Shown piece after piece: positions 43,183-54,350 of a DNA stretch of 64,000 nt. Source of the stretch: Hydractinia symbiolongicarpus (lineage: Eukaryota > Cnidaria > Hydrozoa > Anthoathecata > Hydractiniidae); contig NC_079878.1 in assembly GCF_029227915.1 (NCBI RefSeq), forward strand, positions 17,548,001-17,612,000. The letters run 5' to 3'. A program made the translations under genes and the position numbers. Within the stretch, counting starts at the first letter, position 1; each line of letters opens with the position of its first letter. Below the pieces are notes generated by a model. The model was not told the origin of the DNA, did not search any database, and was given only the letters and a program-made list of their open reading frames with translations.

Positions 43183-43773
43183 TTATAATACGGTCTCCGC
43201 CTCATCCACCTCCTTCTCCGCGTTCTCTTTCCTCTTGCCCATATGTCTCGCCGTGTGAGACAGGACCAAGAGCGGTGCAAGACATCTGCCGATGGTGCAG
43301 TACACCAGGATCCCGAGGTCTGTCATACTGTCTTGGATTATGGGGTCGTCTTCGATATCCCTGCGCAATTCGTCAACACTGTCGATATCCACAAAGTTGC
43401 CAATCATGTTGGCATACAGATTGACTACGTGAGTAGTCAGTGCTTTTGCCGTCTTCTCCCCTTTTTCTTGGAGTTCTCGCTGTACATACTCGGTATGGAA
43501 TTTGTCAATTGCCTCCTCCAGGGCCTTGTCAACAAACCCTTCCGTACACTTCTTTGGCAAAATGTGACCCTTGCCTTTGCATAGGGCCTCCTTTAAAATT
43601 TGGCGTTTATCGATGGGTTTTTCAATATTTTTATATTCTACAGAGGCATTGTCAAGGACTTGTGCGATATCGGACGACTTCTTTATTATACGTCTATATC
43701 GGAGGAAGCAAAATGCGATCAGGGCACACGGTAGGATTATAGCAATTAGTGTACACACCTCCCTTTTATTCAC
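43183..43773 (-). CDS. Membrane-anchored Polinton protein, unknown
   Basis: An open frame of 196 codons with an N-terminal membrane segment (CTLIAIILPCALIAFCFL) followed by a charged helical body (EKPIDKRQILKEALCKGKGH, EEAIDKFHTEYVQRELQEKG) and a second hydrophobic stretch (LGILVYCTIGRCLAPLLVLS). The codon at the natural start position (43773) is GTG and an in-frame TAG lies three codons upstream, so the ATG appears to have mutated. Its start overlaps the stop of PolB (43766-43768). Confidence 0.5.
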   Translation of the reverse strand: MNKREVCTLIAIILPCALIAFCFLRYRRIIKKSSDIAQVLDNASVEYKNIEKPIDKRQILKEALCKGKGHILPKKCTEGFVDKALEEAIDKFHTEYVQRELQEKGEKTAKALTTHVVNLYANMIGNFVDIDSVDELRRDIEDDPIIQDSMTDLGILVYCTIGRCLAPLLVLSHTARHMGKRKENAEKEVDEAETVL

Positions 43774-46700
43774 GGTTAGACGCTAGACGGTAATGGCCTC
43801 TGGCAAGCGTCTTGAACTGGTCCGGTTGTACGATACATTTGTCATCTGCCCTGTTGAGTGCTAACTTTGATCCCTCTGGGTGTATACCTTATGGCTCTTG
43901 TTTTGAATCAATACCTGGCTCCTGTGGATGTCAACGCCCTCTTCCAGGCACTGCCGATAGTCGTCGAAGGTTATCGACTTCTGGGTTACGCATCTTTAGA
44001 CGGCCTTCGCTTTGCGATCACCACCTTCTCTCGTGAAGCTGTTGTACGCATATAACTTGGCCCTTAGGGTGACAAACTCGGTCATGATTTTACCACCTAA
44101 TTCGTCCTTCATCAAGCCCACCACCTTCTTGTTTTTCCCTATAGGAAGAGGCCTGTTATCAACCGGATTATAGGCACTCGTATCGAAGCGTGTCTCAACA
44201 TCATCCTTGATATCCCTATAAAAGTCTTCAGTTCGGATGTGGTAAACGAAGCTGTCCGTTTCCATGTAACAGAGCTGTATGATAAAACCATATTTGGACT
44301 GCATGTAGTCATAATGGAACTCGTACATCACCATTTTGACATATCCAATATAGCCTGACCTATATATACCGGCTTGTTCATCTTGACCTCAGTTTTGCCT
44401 ATTTCAACGCCCACTAGGTGCTTGCTAAATCTGCTTCCACCCTTGAAATTTGGTTTCATTACGAGTTTCGTATACTTATCCTCGTTTGTAACTAGCTGGA
44501 TGTTGCGGTGATTCCGTATATTTTCCATGGTCTTTCCAAACACCGAGAGGTTCATAAGCTTGTAGAAGTCCTTTTCGAACTCGTTATGGCAGCCGTTCTC
44601 AGCCTCGTATTGTGATCGATATATCCCTTTAACCATGTTTTTTGGTTGAATCGAATCACTATGCGCTCTTTCTTGAGCTCAAGCCCATGCTTTAAAGCCT
44701 CGTGAAGTGCCCTGATATGCACCACATATCTACGTTTATGCTCCAAATTCGGTACCAATTTCTCGACCTTGTGGACCCTCCTGCGTTCTGGCAGGAACGG
44801 CAGCTCGTTATGCTTGTCGTGTAGCTCCTTGGAATATTCAATATCAACCTCTAAAATGTACCCATGCCTATTGTCCTCAACGACCTTCCCGATCCGCCTT
44901 TCAGTGAATGTTTCGACGTACGATACCCATTTGAAACCATCCGTTGGGAGATCTTGTCGCATGGCCCAGCCGTATAGGTTGTTGGCATCCAGATATTGCA
45001 GGTAGGAGGATTCAACCTCCGAATCGGTCTCCCATATACTTGTTATTGGCCTTGGCATACCGATGTACAGCCTGAGTTATACCTCCTCCTATACCCTTCT
45101 CGAACATCAATAGCATATCGGGATCGGTGAGGAGCTCCAACCTAATTCCGGTAAATTTCAGTGCTGCTTTCCAAGCTAATCCGGCCGCGCTGTAGAATAC
45201 GGGATCAAGCTTGTAGTTGTCCAAGCACACATCCCGGAACGTTTTGAAGACGTCGGATAATAGCAGTACGTCTATGGTGAGATATATGTCATGGTAGTCT
45301 CACATGGTGACGTTATCGCCCTCCGGGGTAATAACATCCCATACCTCTTTTGCATAGGCATAGTCGTTGTCGCTTATGCCCTTCATATTCAAATTACTAT
45401 AGAAGGCCTTCTTGGGAGGTAGCTCCGACTCCTCAAATCGCTGCCATCCATTCATGTATTCAAACGGATACAAGCCTTTTCGGTGCATCAGCCTGAAGGT
45501 ATCATCTTTGTCGATGAAGTTTGCCCTTAGTTTCTCCTTGTCTAATTGCTTTGTGGTACTCGAGTCGCAATTTTTGCACCAAAAACTTGCCATATATTCG
45601 GCGTCCATGCCCTGGAATTCTTGTTGCTTGCCAACTTATCCAGGGTTGAGGCCATGAATCGGCAACTATCGATAAACCGTATCTCTATGGTCTTGTATGT
45701 CTCGCCATCACCATACCCATACCTCCAATTTTAACGCTGAAGCTTATATATTTCTCCGTGTTCTCGGCGATGCATCCAATGTCCTGAGTATCATATTTTT
45801 CACCCAGCTGTTATGCGCTGCACCCCTATACTGCCCGGTATAGTGACAATGGTCCCTGACTTTATGATTATTCTTGCTGTCATCGAAGGGTCTTCAAACA
45901 TATATGGCATTTCGATGCCTCGTCATGACGCCTTTTTAGGACCTCTGTCAGAGGCAGCATGTCCCGTTGTGGATAGTTATTATATAACCCCTTTACCTCA
46001 TCCTCCAGATGGTTGACGAAGCGGGTGACGCAGTCCTCACCCCTGTATAATGTTAGAGGATCAGGCACATCCTCGTAAGCAAAGATACTATAGGTACACC
46101 ATCCGGATAGTACGTGCTTACTTAGCTTCTTGGTCTTTTTACCTCTTGTATCCTCCACCGGGACCAGCAGACTCTCGAAGTCCGCATAGATGGCAAAGGG
46201 TACCTTTAATTGCTCTTGGCCATCCCTATAATATAACCATTTTTCAGCCTCTGTTGGCATTGTGATCTTGACGGCCTCGTGGTCCTTGCAGTAGCCATGG
46301 TGCTTATCTCTCGATTTAATTGTGGGGAAGGCCTGCAAACAATTTAGGCAGAAGTGCATTTTTGCCGCATTTTTTGAGGTCTCAATACCCAGGAGTCGCG
46401 AAAGACTTTTAACGGCTGTGTAGTGGATCTTTTTGTCATCTGTAAGGAAGAGTAGATTCACCTGCTTGCCACGCCCGGTATGATGTAATCGCCTCAGGAT
46501 ATTGATCTACTTCCCTTATATATAGGACGTTTACCGCAATCTCCTTGTTGTTATCCTCGAACTTGGATATATCCTTGATACTTGTGGGGAACTCTATACC
46601 CTGCCAATTGTAGTGGCCTACGTAGGGTCTCACCTGGGAGATTCTATTTGGGTTCTTTCCTATCTCCTTATGATGTAAGGATGCTATTATACCCCACTTG

Positions 46701-47637
46701 AAACACTCTTCGTCCTCATTCATCGGGTTAATGATGGCTTTCTTTGAGGATATCCACTTGGGTGCTAGTATATACGATGATCCCCTCGTTAGCCTCAATT
46801 TGTGAAAGTCTACATCGAGGTGTAGGATTTGAGAGATAGTAAAGCCACTTTGTGGTAGTGCTGGGTTTTCTACACGTGCACATCGTCCACATCGCTACCC
46901 TGGAATACCGAGGCCTTATTATTATGGAAGACCTTATTCACCTCAATATACTCTTCATCGTTGGCCTCCTCCAGGTTCGTCTTCTTCTTCTTCCACATCA
47001 TCCATAGTGACAGCTGTACCTTCGCTGACCCCATATCTTCTACCTGGTCCCCAAACAAGGATGACACGCTGGGTCGCACCATTCTCATATACCCGTCAAC
47101 GTCGGCCCCTCCCATGCCGGGAATGCGAAAACTTCGATACGTCCTGTTATGGGCATGCTTATGTTCTTGAGGTGTGAAATCTTGTCCCGGCTGTTCATAT
47201 AAATTTCGAATATCTTCAAGATAGTCCTCGTCAGCCTCCTGTTCGACTTGGTCATGAAGTGTAGGTCTTGTGTTGGCTGCCCTGTCATAGAGCCCCACAA
47301 CCGTGCGTTTAAAGGCTGCATAGGTCCTCTTGACCCCTCCTTTATAGGTTTGGGGACAGCATCAACTAGCCAGTTATACCACCCCCGCATCTTGGTTTTA
47401 ACAATCGAGCGATTTTTTGATAGCTCTTGCTCCTCAAAAATATCCATGGCCTCTGGCGTTGGTGGTATAGTTACTGGCCTTACCGGCTTTCGTTGTCCGG
47501 CCCTTCTAGGGGGGGGGGGGCCTCTGTGGTACATCCTCCAATATGGCAACTGATTCGGCCTACCGTAGCCAATAATACCCCTTAAGTCCACGGGGTTTTG
47601 CGATATCGCGTAGCTGTTTTATAGTGTATGAATCCAT
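43766..47637 (-). pseudogene. Protein-primed DNA polymerase B, Polinton copy 2
   Basis: The ATG at 47635-47637 opens with SYTIKQLRDIAKPRGL, an SAP-like motif coded within the terminal repeat. In order follow a zinc-type CLNCLQAFPTIKSRDKHH segment, exonuclease I YADFESLL (46165-46188), exonuclease III DIYLTIDVLLLSDVF near 45255-45298, polymerase motifs QYLDANNLYGWAM near 44958-45000 and LMNLSVFGKTMENIRNHR near 44510-44565, and the motif-C segment YMETDS at 44251-44268. The first aspartate of the catalytic DTD is glutamate here. The C-terminus ends at GHYRLASNRE. About ten frame changes or stops break it (for example at 47566, 46890, 45300, 45010, 44330, 43995). About 1,290 codons including the breaks, as expected for a Polinton polymerase. 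Confidence 0.9.
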
Positions 47638-47993
47638 TTCTCTTTATTATATAGGAATTTCAACATCGTCGGAAGATTTCATAGCGGTCAGTACTAACAC
47701 AGTTCAGTCTTTATTGCGCATGCGTTAATTTTTAGGGAATTCTTCTTTTTGTATGATAGGGACTTAACCTTGATATGATATGTGCGTTGATTATTAGGGA
47801 ATTATGTTAGAAATTTTTGGACCTCTTATTCTACCTATTTTTTTTGACGTCACACCATTGAATATTAGGGACTTACTCATTGATGTATAATGGGGAATAA
47901 CCATGGCTATGCGCTGTATATTAGGGACTTGTTGTGTTTGACCCGTGGGCGTGCGCGTGTGCGTTTTAGGGGCTGTGCTAGAACATACATTTT
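47590..47993. repeat. Right terminal inverted repeat of Polinton copy 2
   Basis: Reverse complement of 28863-29270. The high similarity of the two ends contrasts with the damage in the genes. It includes the start codon, promoter-like box and about 17 codons of PolB. Confidence 0.92.
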
Positions 47994-48109
47994 ATAATCT
48001 CTGCTGTGCTCAAAACACAGAAGATTACTGTGCTTTATACCTATAAATTTGTTGCTTGTCATTTCACTGGAATAATTAGTAAAAATCGCCTGCGGGGAAG
48101 ATTAAGAAT

Positions 48110-48365
48110 ATTTATTAAGTCAACATATATCTGCAGATAATTTTTTTGTGCAGAAGATACAATACGTCGACATAATTTATTATTTGCAGATAATTTATTT
48201 TTTGAAGAAAATTTTATTATGTTGAGATAATTTTTTATGTCGACATAATTGTTGATATTTTCTTAACATAATAAATTTTCTTGAGATAATTCAAATTATG
48301 TTGACATCATATATTTTGTCGACATAATTTCTAATATATATATATATGCATGGCCCTAATAGGCT
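48110..48365. repeat. AT-rich palindromic array, second copy
   Basis: TTATGTCGACATAATT, TTGAGATAATT and GCAGATAATTTATT-like words are repeated and each is partly self-complementary. The array ends in ATATATATATGCATGGCCCTAATAGG. The last 14 bases match those after the array at 8945-9185. Confidence 0.6.
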
Positions 48366-48474
48366 GCGGTAGATATGATATCAACAGTTAATAATAGTTT
48401 AATTCTGAACCTGCGAGCCAGGCATAACATAACAATCGATATGTACAAGTTCATTTATAAAAGTAACAGGCTAT

Positions 48475-48840
48475 TTATAAAACTGTTACTAAATCTAGGA
48501 GTAAACCCCAGGTTTCGACATCTAGTTTGCATATAAAGTCAGGTTGCAATTCCTCATAAGTCGATATTTTGTTATATCTTCCCTTTTTCCACCTTCGTAC
48601 AACGCCATTTTTACCAATGTTCTCAAGATATATTTCTCTCCAGGATAAGTTTTCACACTGATCAGACAGAACATCATCGGGATTAAGTCTTTTGCATAGT
48701 TCTTTCCAAAAATGATCATTATTGTTTATAAAAAAATTCCAAGGCTTGGAAACTTGTACAGCATTAAAAACGTCCTTGTCATGTAAAATGACTAAAATCC
48801 TTTCAAACATTTCCGAAGGAAAATATTGCAATGGATCCAT
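48475..48840 (-). CDS. F-box protein, single exon
   Basis: The 121-codon frame begins MDPLQYFPSEMFERILVILH and continues KDVFNAVQVSKPWNFFINNN and LSWREIYLENIGKNGVVRRW. The FPSExxxxILxxL...VxKxW pattern is an F-box, the domain that binds Skp1 in SCF ubiquitin ligases. No substrate-binding repeats follow, so it is short or the first exon of a longer gene. It lies about 480 bp outside the Polinton and on the same strand as the SAM exons on the other side, but nothing shows they were one gene. Confidence 0.6.
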   Translation of the reverse strand: MDPLQYFPSEMFERILVILHDKDVFNAVQVSKPWNFFINNNDHFWKELCKRLNPDDVLSDQCENLSWREIYLENIGKNGVVRRWKKGRYNKISTYEELQPDFICKLDVETWGLLLDLVTVL

Positions 48841-49410
48841 GCTTCTACTAAATCAGGCCTATAAAACGGCTTTTTATAGGCCCTTTAATAAGTTACTTTT
48901 GCGTTTTTGCCATTTCATTTAGTACTTCACTTCTTTGCATAACTTTTTAAAGTCCACCATTTTGAACTTCAACGACATCAGCTGATCAAAACAAAAGAAA
49001 TTTAAAGGGATGGTAAGTTTTGATTTTTTCGTAAGATGATTGGTTTTTATTAACACGATGTGAATTTACTAGAGAATGGCTAAACGTTCTTGGACGAACG
49101 CAGAAATAAACATTAACATTCTAGGATAGAGCGATAGACCATACAACATAACGGCGGGTAATTGAACGGAATGAAGCACATGAAACTAGAAAAGTTGACC
49201 GAAGTTGTGAAAACTTGGATCACTGGAATTGAAAATGAAAACAACTGTAAGGTGGCAGTAACCCTTTTTTAGCCGTTTAAACAGATGACTTTTTCAGTGT
49301 ATTATCAATACGAACTTTCTTTATTATTTCCTGAAAATATTAGCCTTTAGGCACAGTTTTGTTTAATTTTTCATTTTTATAAATATGATGCAATATAAAG
49401 AAGAAAATAA
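48841..49410. other. No gene recognised
   Basis: AT-rich stretch between the F-box frame and a MITE. Nothing further can be supported. Confidence 0.45.
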
Positions 49411-50034
49411 CAGTCAGGGTAAACACTTAATTAGGCGACGGTAGGCTAATTAGGGCATACCACCTATTTAGGCGACTTATTGTAGCCTAGTTAGGCGATA
49501 TGTAACCTAGTTAAGACATTATTTAATGGCTTTTCACACATTCCTAAGACAAAATTGCAAAAAATCTTTGTTAAGAAGGGATAGTCTATGCGACCATGAT
49601 TCCAAAATTGTTACTCGTGCCTCGATATGTTCGCGCAACTAAGAATTATGTTAAAATGAAATATATAACCTAATTAGGTTAAGTTTCGCTTATTTAGGTG
49701 ATGTTTTCGTCCGCCATATTTTTTTTTTCCTGCAGCGTGAATGGCTGAAATCCATTATTTAAAACAACAAATAGGGCCACACGAGGTTTGGGCCTTAGTT
49801 ACCAATGCGCGATGCAAATAAGACGTTAATTGATCAAAATTATCTGCAAAGTGGACAGATTTGATTCACATAAAAATTGTAGTGAGAAACACAACAATTT
49901 CGACGTATTTACAACAGAAAGTTTTCGTTCGCCTAGTTAGACTAAGGGTAGACTAATTAAATTACATCACGTCGCCTAACTAAACGACTCGCCTAATTAG
50001 GTCATGCCGCCTAATTAGGTGTTTACCCTGACTG
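49411..50034. mobile_element. 624-bp MITE with 5-bp target duplication
   Basis: The ends are CAGTCAGGGTAAACAC at 49411 and its complement ending at 50034. Both flanks carry AATAA (49406-49410 and 50035-50039). CCTAATTAGGCGA-type words recur several times just inside both ends. No coding capacity. The 5-bp duplication argues for a family other than mariner or piggyBac. Confidence 0.85.
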
Positions 50035-52999
50035 AATAAGTAGCATACACAAGCTCCAACCTTGTCCAAACTTATGATTTTACATTGATTTATGTTTTAA
50101 AACAAACCTTGGGCTGTTCGTATTAAAGGCCTTTTGTTTGTTTTAAAAGAAATTTTCACCAGGCAAAAAGGGCTAAAGTGTCAAGTTGTGATAGACTTTG
50201 CCCCTCTACTGTTTTTAGCGCCTAAAACATCTCTAGAACCGATTTTGAGATGTTCATTTAGGTGGCTATAAGTTTTTATAACCATATATCTAAGGGGTAA
50301 AACCTTTTCTACAAAAAACTGCACAAGTGGGGTAGGTCAACTAAAATTGCGATATTTCACTTAATACTTGAAGAACAGACCCGAAATTGCACATAAAATC
50401 TCCTAACTAACTAAATTTTACTCTAGAAAAATTCAAGAAATGTGAAAAATGTATATTTTACAGACCGGAATTCTCAAATATTTGAAAAAATCAATTATTT
50501 TTTTAAATTCCACTCTTTTTCTTTTCTCAGAGTTCAAATGTACGCCTATGATGACGGAAACAATAAACAAAAATCATTTATAATTTAAAAATATCAGGAA
50601 AAATTATTGCAAACTTATGCAATATTCTGAAGTACCATAAATTTTAGCGTCAAAACTTGAAAAAACTATCATCAAGCATATTCAAAAGTCAGATTTAACT
50701 TCCTCTTCAGTCTCGCCATCAGTACCATATTCATTGCTAAATTCACCACTATCTCCATCGCTCATCATTAAAACATCTGTTACTTCTTCAGGAAATTCAT
50801 CAGTAATCCATTGGATATCTCCTGTGTTAAACCATCCATTTGTAGAAATTTCCGGTAGCGTAATCATTGGATCGCTTGTTTGTTTCCACATGTTGGCTCT
50901 AAGGAGATGAAGATACAGTGATGACTTACAGGTTGGTAGCAGAGACAGATATATAACTTTGTTTTCCATTGAATTTTTCATCGTAAAAATGTCCATTCTT
51001 TCTTAACGCCATACATCCGGCAAAAGTAGTCTTCAAACACACCAACCATTTCTTCATTTAAGTTGTAGCTGTCATCAAGCTTTTCGAATTCTTCTACATA
51101 TACTTTGTTCTTTACCATGGTGCTCCAACAGTTCTTTTTGCCTTTTCGAAAAAAAACTGACACATAGTCGTTGCTGGTGAAGGCATGAAAACCAACCAAT
51201 GCTTTTTTGTGTTTCGGGTCCAAATCAAAATTTTTCAACCATGCCTGCTTCCTGTTCTTTTCTGTGCCACTATCATAAAATACTTTTTTGAAGTCAGATT
51301 CTTCAATAAGTCAAAGAGCGAGCACAAGGGTATCTGTATCTCCAGAAGAATTGCGAAGGACAATATTTTTTTCCCTGGTGACTGTTTAAGACATGCATCG
51401 TATGCAGAATCAGCTCTCTGTCTGCTTCTTCTTGGTTGCTTGTTAGTTTGGGGTCTTGCTGGGTGATGGATGATTTAACAATGAACGTTTTGCAGTCTCC
51501 AGAAAGGAAAATCCGTTCTGCACAAAGAATCTGTAACACTTTTTCCTTGTTGATCATGATGTACTCAAATATCATTTCAATAAGGGTTGACTTGTTATCA
51601 TTATTCAACATAAACTTTGACAAGTCAGGTGGTAATTTACGTTTGATAGAACCAATGATCACTTTGCTTGAACTTCCTCTTTTCTTCCTTTCTCCAGCTT
51701 TGATACTGCAGTCCCTGAATGTATCTGCAATGATATCTACTTGCCTGTAATCCTTAGATATGCTATGAATGAACTGAAAGTTAAGATCTTCAAAAGTTCC
51801 ACACAATCCAACAAGACACATCCTAAGTTGGGCAATCATGTCTACCATGCATGCTGCAACCTCATTTTTCTTTGGTGGTGCTTTTTGTTATCATCCTCAT
51901 CGAAAGGAGTCATCTCAAGAAGTTTGCTTTTTTAAGTTGTTCGCTTTGTGCCATCAGGATTTGCAAGACTCAAAGAAACTGGAAACAATGGATACATTAC
52001 AGCTACCTCTAGATTCAAAGACTTGTTCATCTTTGTTGATAATGATAATAGGCGACCGATGATCTTACGATTAGCCTCAATCACTTTTAGCTCCTTTGGT
52101 TTTTCTTTAAGTGCAACACTTTGATCAAATGTAGGTACTTTCTCTTGTTTAATTGGATCTTGAAATGGAGTCTTTGTGGATAGTAAACAGTCCTCTGCCA
52201 ACTCTTCGCCTTTATTTCATATGTTCAATAATTCTTCTGCTCCAGATTGTAGGGGTACGCCAGAACTTAGATTAAAAAGCTCGTTAGGATCCAAGTCAGG
52301 AATCACAAAAGGATTTAGGTATTCATTTTGAAGGAAATCTATGACACCTTTGATATTCTTCTCTTCCTTTTTAATTTAACTTTTTCTTAACTGTTTATAA
52401 CATTTACTAGTGGTTTTGGTGCCAGAAAAATCATTTAGCTCTGCTACAACTTTAGCTAAGAAAGAGCGATTCAAACACCAGTTCAACACATTATTTGGAT
52501 CTGGGGCAAAGCCTCTAATTCCTCCTGTAAGAGAATATAGAATATTTAGAGTATATATTTTGTACCTATTTACAAGATTTCTATGAAAATTCATGACTTC
52601 GAAGTTACACTGATTTTTTAACTGAGAGTTATTCCTCTACATACAGAAATGTTGCTTTAATTATTTTCTTTGTACACACAACATAACGAAAAAGGTCTAG
52701 CTAATTTGCTGTGAATGTTAAGGATATTTTTACCTGTGGATTTTCCATCTGTATTAATAGTTTGCCCGCCACGCTGATCAATTACAGTTCAAACATGGTG
52801 ATTTTCCTGACCCTGCACAGATAAGCCAATGCTTTCAATAATACCCTTCATTCCAGGATAAAGTTCTTCAACATTTGATAGCATGTAAACGTAGATAGAT
52901 AGATAGATAGATAGATGTGCATATTTTACATGGCTAGCCTCACAAATATCGAGGGATATACCCTGTCTATTATTTCCAGGAGGGGCCATGGCGTAGATG

Positions 53000-53252
53000 G
53001 AGAGTCCTAGAGTATTTAATGCTCATTTTGAGCTACGCAGACCCAATTAGAGCCCGTGCTCTACTAGACAACTCCCGGCAACATCCAACGGCCCACACAG
53101 TGTGCCATCTTCCCAATTTCCCTCACATGGCTTGGGTTAACCCGGGGCTATGGTAACATTCACTCGCCCATGTTGAATCGCCGTCAAGAGGAATCGAACC
53201 CTGGTCTCCCGCACAGAGTACGAAAGCTATAACCACTAATCTATGGCGCCAC
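53000..53252 (-). mobile_element. tRNA-derived SINE
   Basis: On the minus strand the head has an A-box-like TAGATTAGTGGTTATAG and a perfect B box GGTTCGATTCC (53190-53200), spaced as in tRNA genes, followed by a 180-bp body with CCCGGGTTAACCCAAGCCAT. A short duplication of the head (TAATCTACGGCGCCAC) lies at its 5' side. It is located in an intron of the transposon gene. A related body is found at 58281-58400. Confidence 0.72.
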
Positions 53253-53573
53253 AAACTAATCTACGGCGCCACGTAGTATGATCCGTACTTATAAGAGTGT
53301 GTAAGTCAATAATTCTAGCTGTCAAATTGCGGAAAACACAAAAGTTATATTTCTCAGAGCTACTTTTGTTTTTAATGAACAAATGATGTGTTGAAATACC
53401 TAGCATAGTTTACTTTATTAGTACAAAATACATTGGCAGAAATGATTTCGTTTGGTTAAACAGCAGTGTGCAATTTGCAGACGCATTAGATCTAGTAAAA
53501 AACCCAGAACTGTGCAGTTTTCCCAATTTTTTCCTGAGCGGACATCTCCTCTATACTTTTCATACTCTTTCAA

Positions 53574-54006
53574 TACCGTAATGCTTCGAATAAGCGTCCC
53601 CTTCTATTAAACGCCCCACCCTCATAAGGCGTTTATTTGAGGTGACAGTAAAAGTATATAAAAAAACTATTATTGTTTTGCTCTTTTAATTAAAAGGCAA
53701 TTTTAATGGTGCTTTTATAATAGAAATTTCATAAATACAACTAAACACAATCCCTCATATTTGATACATTGGTAAAACAAGGAAATTTTCTATAAACAAC
53801 TTTTTCCTAAATCTTAGGTTTAAGGTTGGAAATTTAGATATATTGTAAAGTCTATATTATAGGTATCTATAAAAACTGCAAAAGAGACGAAGTGTAAAAA
53901 ATTTAATAAACGCCCCCCTCTTTTAAACGCACCCTCTAATAGACGCCCCCAAAAATGTTAAAAAATTTAATAAACGCCCCAGGCGTTTATTTGAAGCATT
54001 GCGGTA
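53574..54006. mobile_element. TA-flanked MITE in an exon of the transposon gene
   Basis: The ends are CCGTAATGCTTCGAATAAGCG and, inverted, CCGCAATGCTTCAAATAAACG, with TA on both outer sides, as for mariner-type elements. AAACGCCCC words are repeated inside. Coding sequence of the host gene continues on both sides, so the insertion interrupted an exon. Confidence 0.75.
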
Positions 54007-54156
54007 ATCTATCGATAGCACTTTGAAGTCTTTCATCAATGTTGTTCGGTAGAGGGACAAAACCAACTGTGACAGTTCATCTGTAATATTAGGCTTTCTT
54101 TCGTACAGAAAACGCTCCATGAATAAACGCTCAAAAGATTCTGACATAACTCTGTA

Positions 54157-54350
54157 GTGCACAGCCCAAGCCCTATTGTAATGCGAGCTAGTGAGGACAC
54201 CTTTAAGCCTTCCAGATATACACAGCTCAGAATGGAATACTACATCTTCAAATGTGCACAGCCCAAGCCCTATTGTAATGCGAGCCAATGAGGACACCTT
54301 TAAGGCTTCCAGATGTACACAGCTCAGACTGGAATACTATATCTTTGAAA
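54157..54350. repeat. 97-bp tandem duplication within coding sequence
   Basis: GTGCACAGCCCAAGCCCTAT begins copies at 54157 and 54254; the copies differ at a few positions. Because 97 is not a multiple of three the duplication shifts the reading frame. Confidence 0.85.

Larger units (their letters stand above)
28863..47993. mobile_element. Complete 19.1-kb Polinton/Maverick element (copy 2)
   Basis: The element is bounded by terminal inverted repeats of about 400 bp starting AAAATGTATGTTCTAGCACA. Inside are PolB, a retroviral-type integrase, a likely major capsid protein and about a dozen smaller genes, mostly 0-60 bp apart. Genes lie on both strands, with divergent pairs at 31886/31910 and 34376/34412. 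No perfect 6-bp target duplication is visible (GAATAT on the left, ATAATC on the right). A CR1-like LINE sits in the capsid gene; without it the element is about 15.5 kb. I recognise neither a packaging ATPase nor a cysteine protease. Most genes are damaged, so the copy cannot move on its own. Confidence 0.92.
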
